Shown here piece after piece: positions 1-6,903 of a stretch of DNA of 12,146 bases. This DNA comes from Rickettsiales bacterium (GTDB lineage Bacteria > Pseudomonadota > Alphaproteobacteria > Rickettsiales > JANQQO01). The notes under the pieces are model-generated. The model had not been told where the DNA came from. It did not search any database and was given only the letters and a program-made list of their open reading frames with translations. The stretch covers positions 1 through 12,146 of the forward strand of contig JANQQO010000070.1 of the NCBI GenBank assembly GCA_028289305.1, written 5' to 3'. A program made the position numbers and the translations under genes. How positions within the stretch are numbered: the stretch's first letter is position 1; every line of letters starts with the position of its first letter.

Positions 1-18
1 AGCATTTCTGCTTGCTGC

Positions 19-94
19 AAATACATACTTGCTGCGCTTCCGGTACTCAAGTAGTTATTCTACGATCCGTTCCGGTTCTCGCAAGTAGGTATTT
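19..94. repeat. Imperfect palindromic element downstream of ybaB
   Basis: The outer arms 19-32 and 81-94 are reverse complements at 13 of 14 positions. Inside them, CCGG at 40-43 faces CCGG at 72-75, and GTAG (51-54) faces CTAC (60-63) around a 5-base TTATT loop. The whole stretch can therefore fold as one long interrupted hairpin centred near position 57. It lies downstream of the minus-strand dnaX-ybaB genes and could be their 3' stem-loop, although no clear U-tract follows. It could also be a dispersed palindromic repeat. Short open frames cross it on the plus strand but none has a convincing start. The symmetry is seen directly; the role is inferred. Confidence 0.55.
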
Positions 95-136
95 TCGCTA
101 ACCATAAATACTTAATTAAAACGACTATAGTTTTTG

Positions 137-457
137 TTACATGGGCATTTTCATGCCGGGGGGAAGGCCCATGCCAGAGGTGACTTTGGCCATTTCTTCA
201 CCGGTGGTGGCGTCGATTTTGCCTTTGGCGTCGTTGAACGCGGCGATGATGAGGTCTTCAAGCGTTTCGATATCTTCTGGGTCAACCACGGCAGGATCGA
301 GCGTGACCTTTTTCATCTCACCTTTGCCGTTAACGGTGATGGAGACCATGCCGCCGCCGGCTGTGCCGGTTTCTTCCATCTGGGCAACCTTCTCCTGCAT
401 CTCTTCCATCTTTTTTTGCATGGCTTGCGCCTGCTTCATGAGCTTATTGATGTTCAT
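137..457 (-). CDS. ybaB: YbaB/EbfC family nucleoid-associated protein
   Basis: This 106-residue protein has the normal length and layout of the YbaB/EbfC family, small dimeric DNA-binding proteins that coat the nucleoid. The N-terminus (MNINKLMKQAQAMQKKMEEM) is the typical long amphipathic, methionine-rich helix. It is followed by a Gly-rich turn and the segment VSITVNGKGEMKKVTLDPAVV at about 38-58, then an EDLIIAAFNDA helix. The ATG is 12 nt after the dnaX stop, and GAGGAA in that gap, 5 nt from the start, makes a good ribosome binding site. Cotranscription with dnaX is therefore likely. The dnaX-ybaB pairing is widely conserved. recR, a frequent third member, is not found in the 136 bases beyond the stop. 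The C-terminus (GMGLPPGMKMPM) is the usual flexible Met/Pro-rich tail. Confidence 0.95.
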   Translation of the reverse strand: MNINKLMKQAQAMQKKMEEMQEKVAQMEETGTAGGGMVSITVNGKGEMKKVTLDPAVVDPEDIETLEDLIIAAFNDAKGKIDATTGEEMAKVTSGMGLPPGMKMPM

Positions 458-469
458 AGATTTCCTCGT

Positions 470-2212
470 TTATCCCTGTGTGCTTTTTTGTTGTTTCGGT
501 GTGGGTTCGTGCTCTTCCTTGTTATGGGGTGTGGAAGCCGCGGTTTCAATATTTTTCACCTCCGCACCGGGGAAAGCATCAAGCACGGCCTGAACATTGG
601 GATCATCAATGCAGGCTTTTTTGTGGGCAGCGAAGGCATCCTCCTCCTGTTCGCGCAGGCTTTTGCTGCCAGCCTCATTGGAGACGATGACGAGCCATTT
701 TTCATTGGTCCAGCGGCGGAGGCAGGCGGTGAGCCGGCCGGGTAGATCGGTGGGTGCGGCCTCAGAGAGGCGAATCTCAAGGCGGAGTGGCGCGAATTCC
801 ACAAGGTGCACATCGCTTTTCAGCCAGTTATAGAGGAAAAATTCCTGCTGTGTTTTGAATAGGGTGACAATGTCTTCAAAACTGGTGGGATTGGTGATGG
901 GCGCTGCTGCAGGAGGAAGTGCGCTTTCTATCACAGGTGGTGCAGGATCTGGATCATTCGCAGCCAATGCGGGAGCGGGTGCTTGTTCTTGTGGGGCCGG
1001 TGCCGGAGTGGGCGTAGCGCCATTGGTGTGGGCGGTATCTGAAGTAGTAATTTTTTTGATGAGATCGCCGGGGGTGGGTAGATCAGACGTATAGGCGAGG
1101 CGGACCAGCACCATCTCTGTCGCCATTAAGGTGTTTGACGCACTGGCCACTTCGCTGGCTCCTTTAAGCAGCATTTGCCAACAGCGCGCGAGATAGGGTA
1201 ATGCGAGTTTTTCTGCGAGCGCTTTAGCGCGATCGCGCTCGTTTTGTGGGATATGCGGCGCGTCAGCAAGCTCAGGGATAACCTTTATCTGCGTGAGAAA
1301 ATGGGTGATTTCAAGGAGGTCTTGCAGGATGAGCTGGGGATCAGCACCAGAGTGGTAGAGCTCTTTAAACTGGGTGAGCGCGGCGGCGGCATCGCCTTTG
1401 GTGATATGTTCGAAGATAGTATAGACCCCATCTTTGCTGACCAGGCCCAGCATGGATTGCACCTCCGATAGCTCGACCTGTTTGCTATCGCCGCTATAGG
1501 CAATGGCTTGATCGAGGAGGGAAAGCGCATCTCGCACCGAGCCTTCTGCTGCATTGGCAATGAGGTTTAAGGCCTCGGTGGCGATGGTGACTTTTTCCTG
1601 CTTACAAATGGATTGGAGATGGGTAACGAGCTGTTCAGCCTCAATACGCGGGAGATCAAAGCGCTGGCAGCGGGAGAGTATGGTAACCGGGATTTTACGA
1701 ATTTCGGTGGTGGCGAAAATGAATTTTACGTGCTCGGGTGGCTCTTCTAAGGTTTTGAGCAGCGCGTTGAACGCGCTTTTGGAGAGCATGTGCACTTCGT
1801 CGATGATGTATATTTTAAAGCGTGCGGAACTTGGGAGATATTGCGCGTTATCGATGATTTCACGTATATCAGCGACACCAGTACGGCTGGCGGCATCGAC
1901 CTCAAGCACGTCTTGATGGCGGCCTTCAGCGATCGCGATGCAGTGTTCGCACTTGCCGCAGGGATCTGGAGTGATAGCGCCGTTGCCGTCTTCACCGATG
2001 CAATTTAATGCGCGGGCGATGATGCGGGCGGTGGAGGTTTTGCCGACACCGCGAATGCCGGTGAGGATAAAGGCATGGGCGATGCGCTGTTGCTCGATGG
2101 CGTGGGTGAGGGTTTGCACGAGCGCGTCTTGCCCGATGAGATCTTTAAAACTGGCGGGACGGTATTTCCGCGCCAAAACGGTATAGGCTTGCTGTTCAGA
2201 CGATTCTGCCAC
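470..2212 (-). CDS. dnaX: DNA polymerase III subunit gamma/tau
   Basis: This is the clamp-loader ATPase that loads the beta clamp and holds the replisome together. The 580-residue protein starts with the DnaX signature YTVLARKYRPASFKDLIGQ (10-28). The Walker A motif GIRGVGKTS is at 52-60, zinc-binding cysteines are at 71, 85, 88 and 91, Walker B IYIIDEV is at 134-140 and the SRC arginine-finger motif is at 180-182. AAA+ and collar domains run to about 380. A Pro/Ala-rich linker (about 395-435) leads to a C-terminal domain with RRWTNEKWLVIVS, LREQEEDAF and VQAVLDAFPGAEV, the tau C-terminal type seen in alphaproteobacteria. The start is GTG; an in-frame TAG three codons upstream excludes a longer protein. 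The Shine-Dalgarno is weak (AGAG). It lies 31 nt after the SRP RNA with no terminator between, so the two may share a transcript. A run of seven A in the mRNA (1051-1057) sits at codons 386-388, close to where gamma would end in other bacteria. Confidence 0.97.
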   Translation of the reverse strand: MAESSEQQAYTVLARKYRPASFKDLIGQDALVQTLTHAIEQQRIAHAFILTGIRGVGKTSTARIIARALNCIGEDGNGAITPDPCGKCEHCIAIAEGRHQDVLEVDAASRTGVADIREIIDNAQYLPSSARFKIYIIDEVHMLSKSAFNALLKTLEEPPEHVKFIFATTEIRKIPVTILSRCQRFDLPRIEAEQLVTHLQSICKQEKVTIATEALNLIANAAEGSVRDALSLLDQAIAYSGDSKQVELSEVQSMLGLVSKDGVYTIFEHITKGDAAAALTQFKELYHSGADPQLILQDLLEITHFLTQIKVIPELADAPHIPQNERDRAKALAEKLALPYLARCWQMLLKGASEVASASNTLMATEMVLVRLAYTSDLPTPGDLIKKITTSDTAHTNGATPTPAPAPQEQAPAPALAANDPDPAPPVIESALPPAAAPITNPTSFEDIVTLFKTQQEFFLYNWLKSDVHLVEFAPLRLEIRLSEAAPTDLPGRLTACLRRWTNEKWLVIVSNEAGSKSLREQEEDAFAAHKKACIDDPNVQAVLDAFPGAEVKNIETAASTPHNKEEHEPTPKQQKSTQG

Positions 2213-2243
2213 GTTTCTCTATAACAATAAGTGTTCTTTCCCA

Positions 2244-2339
2244 AGGAGGCCGGAACGACGACCCAGCGAGTTTCGTTACGGCTGCTTGCTTTCGCACCTG
2301 ACCGGGTTGGCGAAGTCGCTGCCCGCCATCCAACCTCCC
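2244..2339 (-). ncRNA. ffs: Signal recognition particle RNA, 4.5S type
   Basis: This is the small SRP RNA that binds Ffh and targets nascent membrane proteins. On the minus strand, 2303-2280 carries the domain IV core GGUCAGGU, then GC-GAAA-GC, then AAGCAGCC. This matches the conserved apical Ffh-binding loop, with a GAAA tetraloop in place of the GGAA of E. coli. The ends close in ten consecutive pairs: the 5' strand 2339-2330 (GGGAGGUUGG) pairs with the 3' strand 2253-2244, using G-U pairs at both UU positions and at the terminus. The length of about 96 nt suits the short bacterial form. SRP RNA directly upstream of dnaX is a known alphaproteobacterial arrangement. The exact ends are inferred from the pairing. 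Confidence 0.93.
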
Positions 2340-2346
2340 GTGGTCT

Positions 2347-2375
2347 ACTATTGATCAGATGCGCGGGTAAGACAA
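2347..2375 (-). promoter_or_regulatory. Putative promoter of ffs-dnaX-ybaB
   Basis: On the minus strand TTGTCT (2375-2370) is followed by a 17-nt spacer and AATAGT (2352-2347). This places a start about 7 nt downstream, at the first G of the SRP RNA near 2339-2340. The spacing and agreement with the RNA 5' end support it; the -10 match is only moderate. Confidence 0.5.
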
Positions 2376-2403
2376 GCAGTTTTGCACCACAGCGGGGTAA
2401 AAT

Positions 2404-2433
2404 TTGCTTTATTCTGACACAAAGCTGTATACA
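2404..2433 (+). promoter_or_regulatory. Putative ftsK promoter
   Basis: TTGCTT (2404-2409), an 18-nt spacer and TATACA (2428-2433) lie about 50 nt ahead of the ftsK ATG. They form a sigma70-type candidate divergent from the ffs promoter. This rests on sequence match only. Confidence 0.4.
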
Positions 2434-2483
2434 CTGGGAGATAGAGGCGTTTCTTGCCATTTAACCACATGATCTAGCGTGTT

Positions 2484-4745
2484 ATGCCACGAAAAAAGAC
2501 GCAAACATTTTTATATCATCGCAGCATGGAGGCAGGCGGTGCTGGGCTGTTGTTATTTGCGCTGTTCATGGCGGTGTCGTTTCTGACCTATCACGCGGAA
2601 GATCCCTCGTTTAATTATGCGGCTGATGGGCCGGTACGCAACTGGGCGGGCACGCCAGGAGCGTATTTAGCGGAGCCGCTGCTGGAAATGCTTGGATTCG
2701 CGGCTATTGTGCTGGTGGTGATTCCCTTGGCCTGGGGCTGGAAGATGGTACGGAAAGAGAGCCTATCGCCTTGGTGGCTTAGGATTACCATGCTGGCGAT
2801 TGTGATCCCGGTATCGGCGAGTTTTTTCACGAGCATGGATTTGCTGTTTGATGTTCCGGAAAGCTGGCTTTCAGACAGTTTTGGTGGGGTGCTGGGCGCG
2901 TTTATTTACGACGATTTATACCCCTATACCACGCCGCTGGGCTTTGCCCTGGTTACGTTATTTTTCTTTTTAACGACGCTGTTTTTTACGCTGGGGCTGC
3001 ATCTGGGTGAATGGAAGGCAATGGCGAACCGGGTAATACACGCCATTGTGCTGGCCTGGCAGGTGGCGGCATTTGCTACGCGCAAAGCGATTGCGGTTGT
3101 ACAAATGGTGATACGGAAAGCGCCGAAGGCAAAGGCGAAGAAAGTGACAAAAGCGCCCTCTAAAACACGGCGGAAGATTGTGGAGGTGGCGCGGAGTGCC
3201 ACACGCAATAAAACCAAGAAGGCTGAACAAACCACGCTGGATTTAAAATCGCCGGATGAGTTTCAGCTGCCGTTGTTGAGCTTTTTGAAATCCTCTTCTG
3301 GGAAGCAGGAAACGCTTTCAGAAAGTGCCTTATCACAAAATGCGCAGCTATTAGAGAAGGTGCTCGATGATTTTGGCGTGTATGGCAAGATCACACGGGT
3401 GCGACCAGGGCCGGTGGTGACCCTCTATGAGCTGGAACCAGCGCCGGGAACAAAATCTTCCCGGGTGATTGGGTTATCGGATGATATTGCGCGCTCGATG
3501 AGTGCAGTCTCGGCGCGGATTGCGGTGATTCCGGGACAGAATGCGATTGGAATTGAGCTGCCGAATGATTCGCGGGAGACGGTGCTACTACGCGAATTGC
3601 TGGAGAGCGAGACGTTTAAGGATGAAAAACATATTCTGCCGCTAGCGCTGGGTAAGGATATTGGTGGGGATGCGATTATTGGAGATTTAGGGCAGATGCC
3701 GCATTTGCTGGTGGCGGGAACGACTGGTTCGGGGAAATCGGTGGCGCTGAACACGATGATTATCTCCCTGCTCTATCGCTATTCGCCGGAGGAATGCCGC
3801 TTTATTATGATTGACCCGAAAATGCTGGAGCTTTCGGTGTATGATGGGATTCCGCATTTGCTGTCGCCCGTGGTGACGGAGCCCTCCAAGGCGATTGTGG
3901 CGCTGAAATGGACGGTGAAGGAGATGGAGAATCGTTATCGGCTGATGTCGCATATGGGTGTACGGAACATCGCGAATTATAACCAGCGCATTAAAGAGGC
4001 GCGCGATGGTGGCGAGGTGATTGAACGCAATGTGCAAACCGGATTTGACCCTGAGACGGGCAAGCCGATTATTGAAGCGGTACCCTTGGATATGACGCCG
4101 CTGCCGCTGATTGTGGTGGTGGTGGATGAGATGGCGGATCTAATGATTATCTCTGGAAAGGATATTGAGACCTCGATTCAGCGCTTAGCGCAGATGGCAC
4201 GCGCGGCAGGTATTCATATTATTATGGCGACGCAACGCCCTTCGGTGGATGTGATCACCGGGGTGATTAAGGCGAATTTTCCGACGCGCATTAGCTTTCA
4301 GGTGACCTCGCGCATTGATAGCCGCACGATTCTGGGTGAGCAAGGGGCAGAGCAGCTGCTCGGGAAAGGCGATATGCTTTATATGTCGGGCGGGAGCCGT
4401 ATTACGCGGGTGCATGGGCCGTTTATCAGCGATAAAGAGGTGGAGAAGGTGGTCTCCTTCCTGAAAAAACAGGCAGCGCCGGATTATATTGAAGAAGTGA
4501 CGGCGGGCGAAGAGGAATTTGATGGCGCGATGGGAGAAAGTGGCGAGCGCGATGCGATGTATGACCGCGCAGTGGAGGTGGTGTGCCGCGAGCAACGCGC
4601 CTCAACGAGCTTCGTGCAGCGGGCGTTGAAGATTGGCTATAACCGCGCGGCGAACATTATTGAGCAGATGGAGCGCGATGGCGTGGTGAGCCCAGCGAAT
4701 CATAGCGGCAAGCGGGAAGTGTTGGTGACGCATGTTCCGGATTAA
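2484..4745 (+). CDS. ftsK: DNA translocase FtsK
   Basis: FtsK is a septum-anchored hexameric DNA pump that moves the replication terminus region and activates dimer resolution at dif. This 753-residue protein has hydrophobic segments at about 18-36, 68-87, 99-117 and 150-172, consistent with the usual four-helix N-terminal anchor. A short linker follows, with a strongly basic Lys/Ala-rich stretch at about 200-248. The motor contains Walker A GTTGSGKS (412-419), Walker B IVVVVDEMADL (543-553) and the family signature MATQRPSVDVITGVIKANFP (581-600). The gamma winged helix that reads polar KOPS sites is at about 690-750 (RASTSFVQRALKIGYNRAA). It is much shorter than the E. coli protein because the linker is short. 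The ATG has no strong Shine-Dalgarno. Its last 14 nt overlap lolA. Confidence 0.97.
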   Translation: MPRKKTQTFLYHRSMEAGGAGLLLFALFMAVSFLTYHAEDPSFNYAADGPVRNWAGTPGAYLAEPLLEMLGFAAIVLVVIPLAWGWKMVRKESLSPWWLRITMLAIVIPVSASFFTSMDLLFDVPESWLSDSFGGVLGAFIYDDLYPYTTPLGFALVTLFFFLTTLFFTLGLHLGEWKAMANRVIHAIVLAWQVAAFATRKAIAVVQMVIRKAPKAKAKKVTKAPSKTRRKIVEVARSATRNKTKKAEQTTLDLKSPDEFQLPLLSFLKSSSGKQETLSESALSQNAQLLEKVLDDFGVYGKITRVRPGPVVTLYELEPAPGTKSSRVIGLSDDIARSMSAVSARIAVIPGQNAIGIELPNDSRETVLLRELLESETFKDEKHILPLALGKDIGGDAIIGDLGQMPHLLVAGTTGSGKSVALNTMIISLLYRYSPEECRFIMIDPKMLELSVYDGIPHLLSPVVTEPSKAIVALKWTVKEMENRYRLMSHMGVRNIANYNQRIKEARDGGEVIERNVQTGFDPETGKPIIEAVPLDMTPLPLIVVVVDEMADLMIISGKDIETSIQRLAQMARAAGIHIIMATQRPSVDVITGVIKANFPTRISFQVTSRIDSRTILGEQGAEQLLGKGDMLYMSGGSRITRVHGPFISDKEVEKVVSFLKKQAAPDYIEEVTAGEEEFDGAMGESGERDAMYDRAVEVVCREQRASTSFVQRALKIGYNRAANIIEQMERDGVVSPANHSGKREVLVTHVPD

Positions 4746-5421
4746 GGTGATGGTGGCGATATGCGCGCTGGGCTGGGCGTTAGTAACGCCGCTGGCGCAG
4801 CCGGCGATACCGGGTGAGCAGCAGGCGCTGACGCGGGAGGAGCTGCAACTCATACGGCAATTAGAGCGGCATCTGAATGGCATTGGCACCATGGTGGCGG
4901 ATTTTATACAGGTTTCGCCTTATGGAACATCTGGTGTAGGTGGTTCAATTAGCTTTGGCCGGGTTTTCTTAGAGCGGCCGGGGAAGATTCGCTGGGAGTA
5001 CGACGCCCCTACCCCGCTGCTAATTGTGATTAATGATGATGATCTGACCTATTATGATTTGGAGCTGGATCAGATTAGCTATAGCTCGGTAGACTCGCGG
5101 CTGTCTGAGCTGCTGATTGATGAGAATATTCGCTTTTTGGATGAAGGCATACGCGTGGTGGATGTGCGCGCCAATGAGGACGCGGCTTCAATCACGCTGC
5201 AGGAAAGTGCTGCAGAAAGCACGGATAATCTAGGGATTCAGGAACTCTCGCTGCTTTTTGCAACTGCGCCAGAATTGGTGTTGAAGCGAATAAAATTGCG
5301 CGATATGAATGGGAAAGTGACCACGGTGGAGCTAAAAAATCCGCGCTATGGGGAAAAGCTAGAGGATGCGTTATTTGTGGTGAAAAACCCGCGGATCTTT
5401 AACCGCAAAAAACGACCATAG
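4732..5421 (+). CDS. lolA: Outer-membrane lipoprotein carrier protein LolA
   Basis: LolA is the periplasmic chaperone that takes lipoproteins from the LolCDE transporter and hands them to the outer membrane. The 229-residue product has a Sec-type signal peptide (about 1-23, MFRIKVMVAICALGWALVTP, probable cleavage near LAQP-A). Typical LolA segments follow: MVADFIQ (54-60), FLERPGKIRWEYDAP (79-93), LTYYDLELDQIS (105-116) and a C-terminal stretch MNGKVTTVELKNPRYG. The RPGKIRWEY block is the family hallmark. The chosen ATG lies inside the ftsK 3' end; a later ATG at 4750 would shorten the signal peptide to an implausible length. The ftsK-lolA neighbourhood is common in proteobacteria, and the overlap implies translational coupling. 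The C-terminus ends in a basic tail, FNRKKRP. Confidence 0.93.
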   Translation: MFRIKVMVAICALGWALVTPLAQPAIPGEQQALTREELQLIRQLERHLNGIGTMVADFIQVSPYGTSGVGGSISFGRVFLERPGKIRWEYDAPTPLLIVINDDDLTYYDLELDQISYSSVDSRLSELLIDENIRFLDEGIRVVDVRANEDAASITLQESAAESTDNLGIQELSLLFATAPELVLKRIKLRDMNGKVTTVELKNPRYGEKLEDALFVVKNPRIFNRKKRP

Positions 5422-5424
5422 GAG
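5420..5424 (+). promoter_or_regulatory. Ribosome binding site deciding the yajQ start
   Basis: AGGAG lies 6 nt before the ATG at 5431 but directly abuts the ATG at 5425. The second ATG is therefore the likely start. It also gives the canonical family N-terminus MPSFDIVSE. Confidence 0.75.
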
Positions 5425-5430
5425 ATGATT

Positions 5431-5916
5431 ATGCCCAGTTTTGATATTGTTTCAGAAACGAATATGAACGAGGTGGATAATGCGCTGCAATCGCTGATGC
5501 GCGAGATCGGCCAGCGCTATGATTTTAAAGGGAGCACCTGTTCGGCGGAACGCAATGAGCAGGAGATTACACTGGTGGCGGAGGATGATTATAAGCTCAC
5601 CACCCTGCAGGAGCAGCTGAAAGTGCACGCTACACGGCGCAAGGTGGATACACAAGCGTTTGAGTTTGGTGAGGCGGAGAAGGCTTCGGGCAATACGCTG
5701 CGGCAGCTGGTGCAGGTGAAGCAGGGCATTGATAGCGAGACGGCGAAGAAGATTGTTAAGGAAATTAAAGGCACAAAGATTAAGGTGCAGGCGGCGATTC
5801 GTGGCGATACGCTGCGCGTGGATGGGAAGAAGCGCGATGACCTGCAGGCGGTGATGAGCACCGTGAAGGAGATGAACCTGACCCTGCCGCTGCAATTCAC
5901 GAATTTCCGGGATTAG
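5431..5916 (+). CDS. yajQ: YajQ family nucleotide/cyclic-di-GMP-binding protein
   Basis: This 161-residue protein is a full-length member of the YajQ (UPF0234) family. Hallmarks are MPSFDIVSE at the start, RYDFKGS (29-35), the core KVQAAIRGDTLRVDGKKRDDLQ region (118-139) and the terminal PLQFTNFRD (153-161). Family members have two RNP-like domains. Some, such as the Xanthomonas protein, bind cyclic-di-GMP and act with a transcription factor; others have been reported to bind nucleotides or RNA. Which applies here cannot be told from sequence. It starts 9 nt after the lolA stop with a good ribosome binding site and is probably the last gene of the ftsK-lolA-yajQ unit. An upstream ATG at 5425 is less likely. 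No clear intrinsic terminator follows. The stop codon lies inside the left copy of a G/T-rich direct repeat. Confidence 0.92.
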   Translation: MPSFDIVSETNMNEVDNALQSLMREIGQRYDFKGSTCSAERNEQEITLVAEDDYKLTTLQEQLKVHATRRKVDTQAFEFGEAEKASGNTLRQLVQVKQGIDSETAKKIVKEIKGTKIKVQAAIRGDTLRVDGKKRDDLQAVMSTVKEMNLTLPLQFTNFRD

Positions 5917-5935
5917 GTTATGTTAGGATGTGGGG
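5910..5935 (+). repeat. Left copy of imperfect direct repeat flanking the unknown gene
   Basis: This copy reads GGATT, 5 variable bases, ATGTTAGGA and TGTGGGG. It shares 21 identical positions with 6871-6903. The right copy has seven extra bases (GTTAGGG) before TGTGGGG. It includes the yajQ stop codon. The motif is G/T-rich, so chance or low complexity is possible. Confidence 0.5.
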
Positions 5936-5950
5936 TTTAGGATTGGGAAT

Positions 5951-6814
5951 CTAGAGGTTAGAGGTGTGATCCCGGCCGTCGGTTGTTTTGGGGTTCTTGA
6001 CCCTATCTTGAAAAGAGGAGGATTTTGATGGGTCTATTGTTGGGGATTTTTCTTTGGTGATGACAGGGGCGTCTTGGGTGCTCGAGTGTTTGCTCCTAGA
6101 AACAAGAAGTTCTACTGCCTCAAGGTCTTCTGGGTCAGGAAAACCTAAATACTCTGCGCTGATTTTTTTAATACGTTTTGGGGTACGCGCCATTTGTTGG
6201 CTTAACACGTTTAACCCTATCTCAAGTGCGCTTATAAGTGGGGGAGATTGTTTTTCCATAGTGGCTAAAATTTGAGGCGTTTCATTTGGTGCTTCTTTAT
6301 GTAAAGCAACCACGATGCGGGCCAAATCATCCATGCGTAATCCCCCTTCTTCAGATAGATCTGTTTGATGCACCATTATGTGTAACAAGGACGCTTTTTC
6401 TATAGCACTTAAACCTAGCTCCTGTATCTCTCCGCGTATTTTATATGTATCTCGTCTGGGTGTAAATTCTTCAGTAGAATATTGGGCGTTTTTAGCTATG
6501 TAGTACTCTCTTGCTACATAGCCAGTGCCAACTGCAGCCACTGCAGCAACGGCAATCACGGGGTTCATATTAAAAACAGCTTGCCCTAACGCAGGAGAAA
6601 CATTTGAAAGCAAAGGGGCAATAACCCAAGGTGTAATCCATAAAAAAGAGCCACCGAGCAACAATATGGAGCCAACGACAAGTGGAGACGTTGCAGCAAA
6701 ATTAGTTTGTAGTGCCTGCTGTTCTCGCTCATCTGGTACAAAACCAAGCATGCGCGTGGCGTGCTCGCGCAAGGTGGCGTCATCTTGGGGCGGATGTTCT
6801 TGTGCGTCAGGCAT
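5951..6814 (-). CDS. Unrecognised membrane protein with two predicted helices
   Basis: I do not recognise this 287-residue protein. It starts with a charged, probably helical segment (about 1-40, rich in Glu, Gln and Arg). A hydrophobic segment follows at about 44-70 (LVVGSILLLGGSFLWITPWV) and a second at about 83-103 (NPVIAVAAVAAVGTGYVA). The pair suggests a membrane hairpin with both ends on the same side. Residues 115-225 look soluble and mainly helical (IQELGLSAIEKASLLHIMVH; MDDLARIVVALHKEA). The last 60 residues are polar Lys/Ser/Thr-rich and probably disordered. No signal peptide, catalytic motif or cysteine cluster is visible. The Shine-Dalgarno is weak. Base composition is visibly more AT-rich than in the flanking genes, and the gene is bracketed by direct repeats, which hints at later acquisition. 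It converges on yajQ and follows the AsmA gene by 76 nt on the same strand. Coding status is supported by an uninterrupted 864-nt frame and a coherent protein layout. Confidence 0.75.
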   Translation of the reverse strand: MPDAQEHPPQDDATLREHATRMLGFVPDEREQQALQTNFAATSPLVVGSILLLGGSFLWITPWVIAPLLSNVSPALGQAVFNMNPVIAVAAVAAVGTGYVAREYYIAKNAQYSTEEFTPRRDTYKIRGEIQELGLSAIEKASLLHIMVHQTDLSEEGGLRMDDLARIVVALHKEAPNETPQILATMEKQSPPLISALEIGLNVLSQQMARTPKRIKKISAEYLGFPDPEDLEAVELLVSRSKHSSTQDAPVITKEKSPTIDPSKSSSFQDRVKNPKTTDGRDHTSNL

Positions 6815-6820
6815 ATACCA

Positions 6821-6860
6821 CTTACCGTAAGGTTGTTATACCAACCTGTTAAAGTATAAC
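6821..6860 (-). promoter_or_regulatory. Possible promoter/operator with inverted repeats
   Basis: Just upstream of the unknown gene, GTTATAC (6835-6841) and GTATAAC (6854-6860) are perfect 7-bp inverted arms 12 bp apart. GGTTG (6831-6835) and CAACC (6842-6846) form an overlapping pair, and CTTAC-C-GTAAG (6821-6831) a third. On the minus strand the arms contain -10-like hexamers TATACT and TATAAC; the matching -35 boxes are poor. A repressor site over the promoter is a reasonable but unproven reading. Confidence 0.35.
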
Positions 6861-6870
6861 CTATTTTTAA

Positions 6871-6903
6871 GGATTTTGGAATGTTAGGAGTTAGGGTGTG
6901 GGG
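6871..6903 (+). repeat. Right copy of imperfect direct repeat flanking the unknown gene
   Basis: This copy reads GGATT, 5 variable bases, ATGTTAGGA, then GTTAGGG, then TGTGGGG. It matches 5910-5935 apart from the variable bases and the 7-base insert. It contains the AsmA stop codon and encodes that protein's last residues. Confidence 0.5.

Noticed and set aside
134..745. 203-codon open frame on the plus strand
   Set aside because: It is antisense to ybaB and the 3' end of dnaX, which are certain; its residue pattern (many His, Phe and Gly) is that of a shadow frame.
5425..5430. Earlier ATG of the yajQ gene
   Set aside because: The ribosome binding site abuts it with no spacing; the next ATG at 5431 gives correct spacing and the conserved N-terminus.
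5917..5950. Terminator between the convergent yajQ and unknown genes
   Set aside because: I found no stem with a following T-run on either strand in this short gap.
5951..6814. Toxin, phage-defence or secretion-effector role for the unknown gene
   Set aside because: No catalytic motif, partner gene or defence neighbour is visible; two hydrophobic helices alone do not support such a call.
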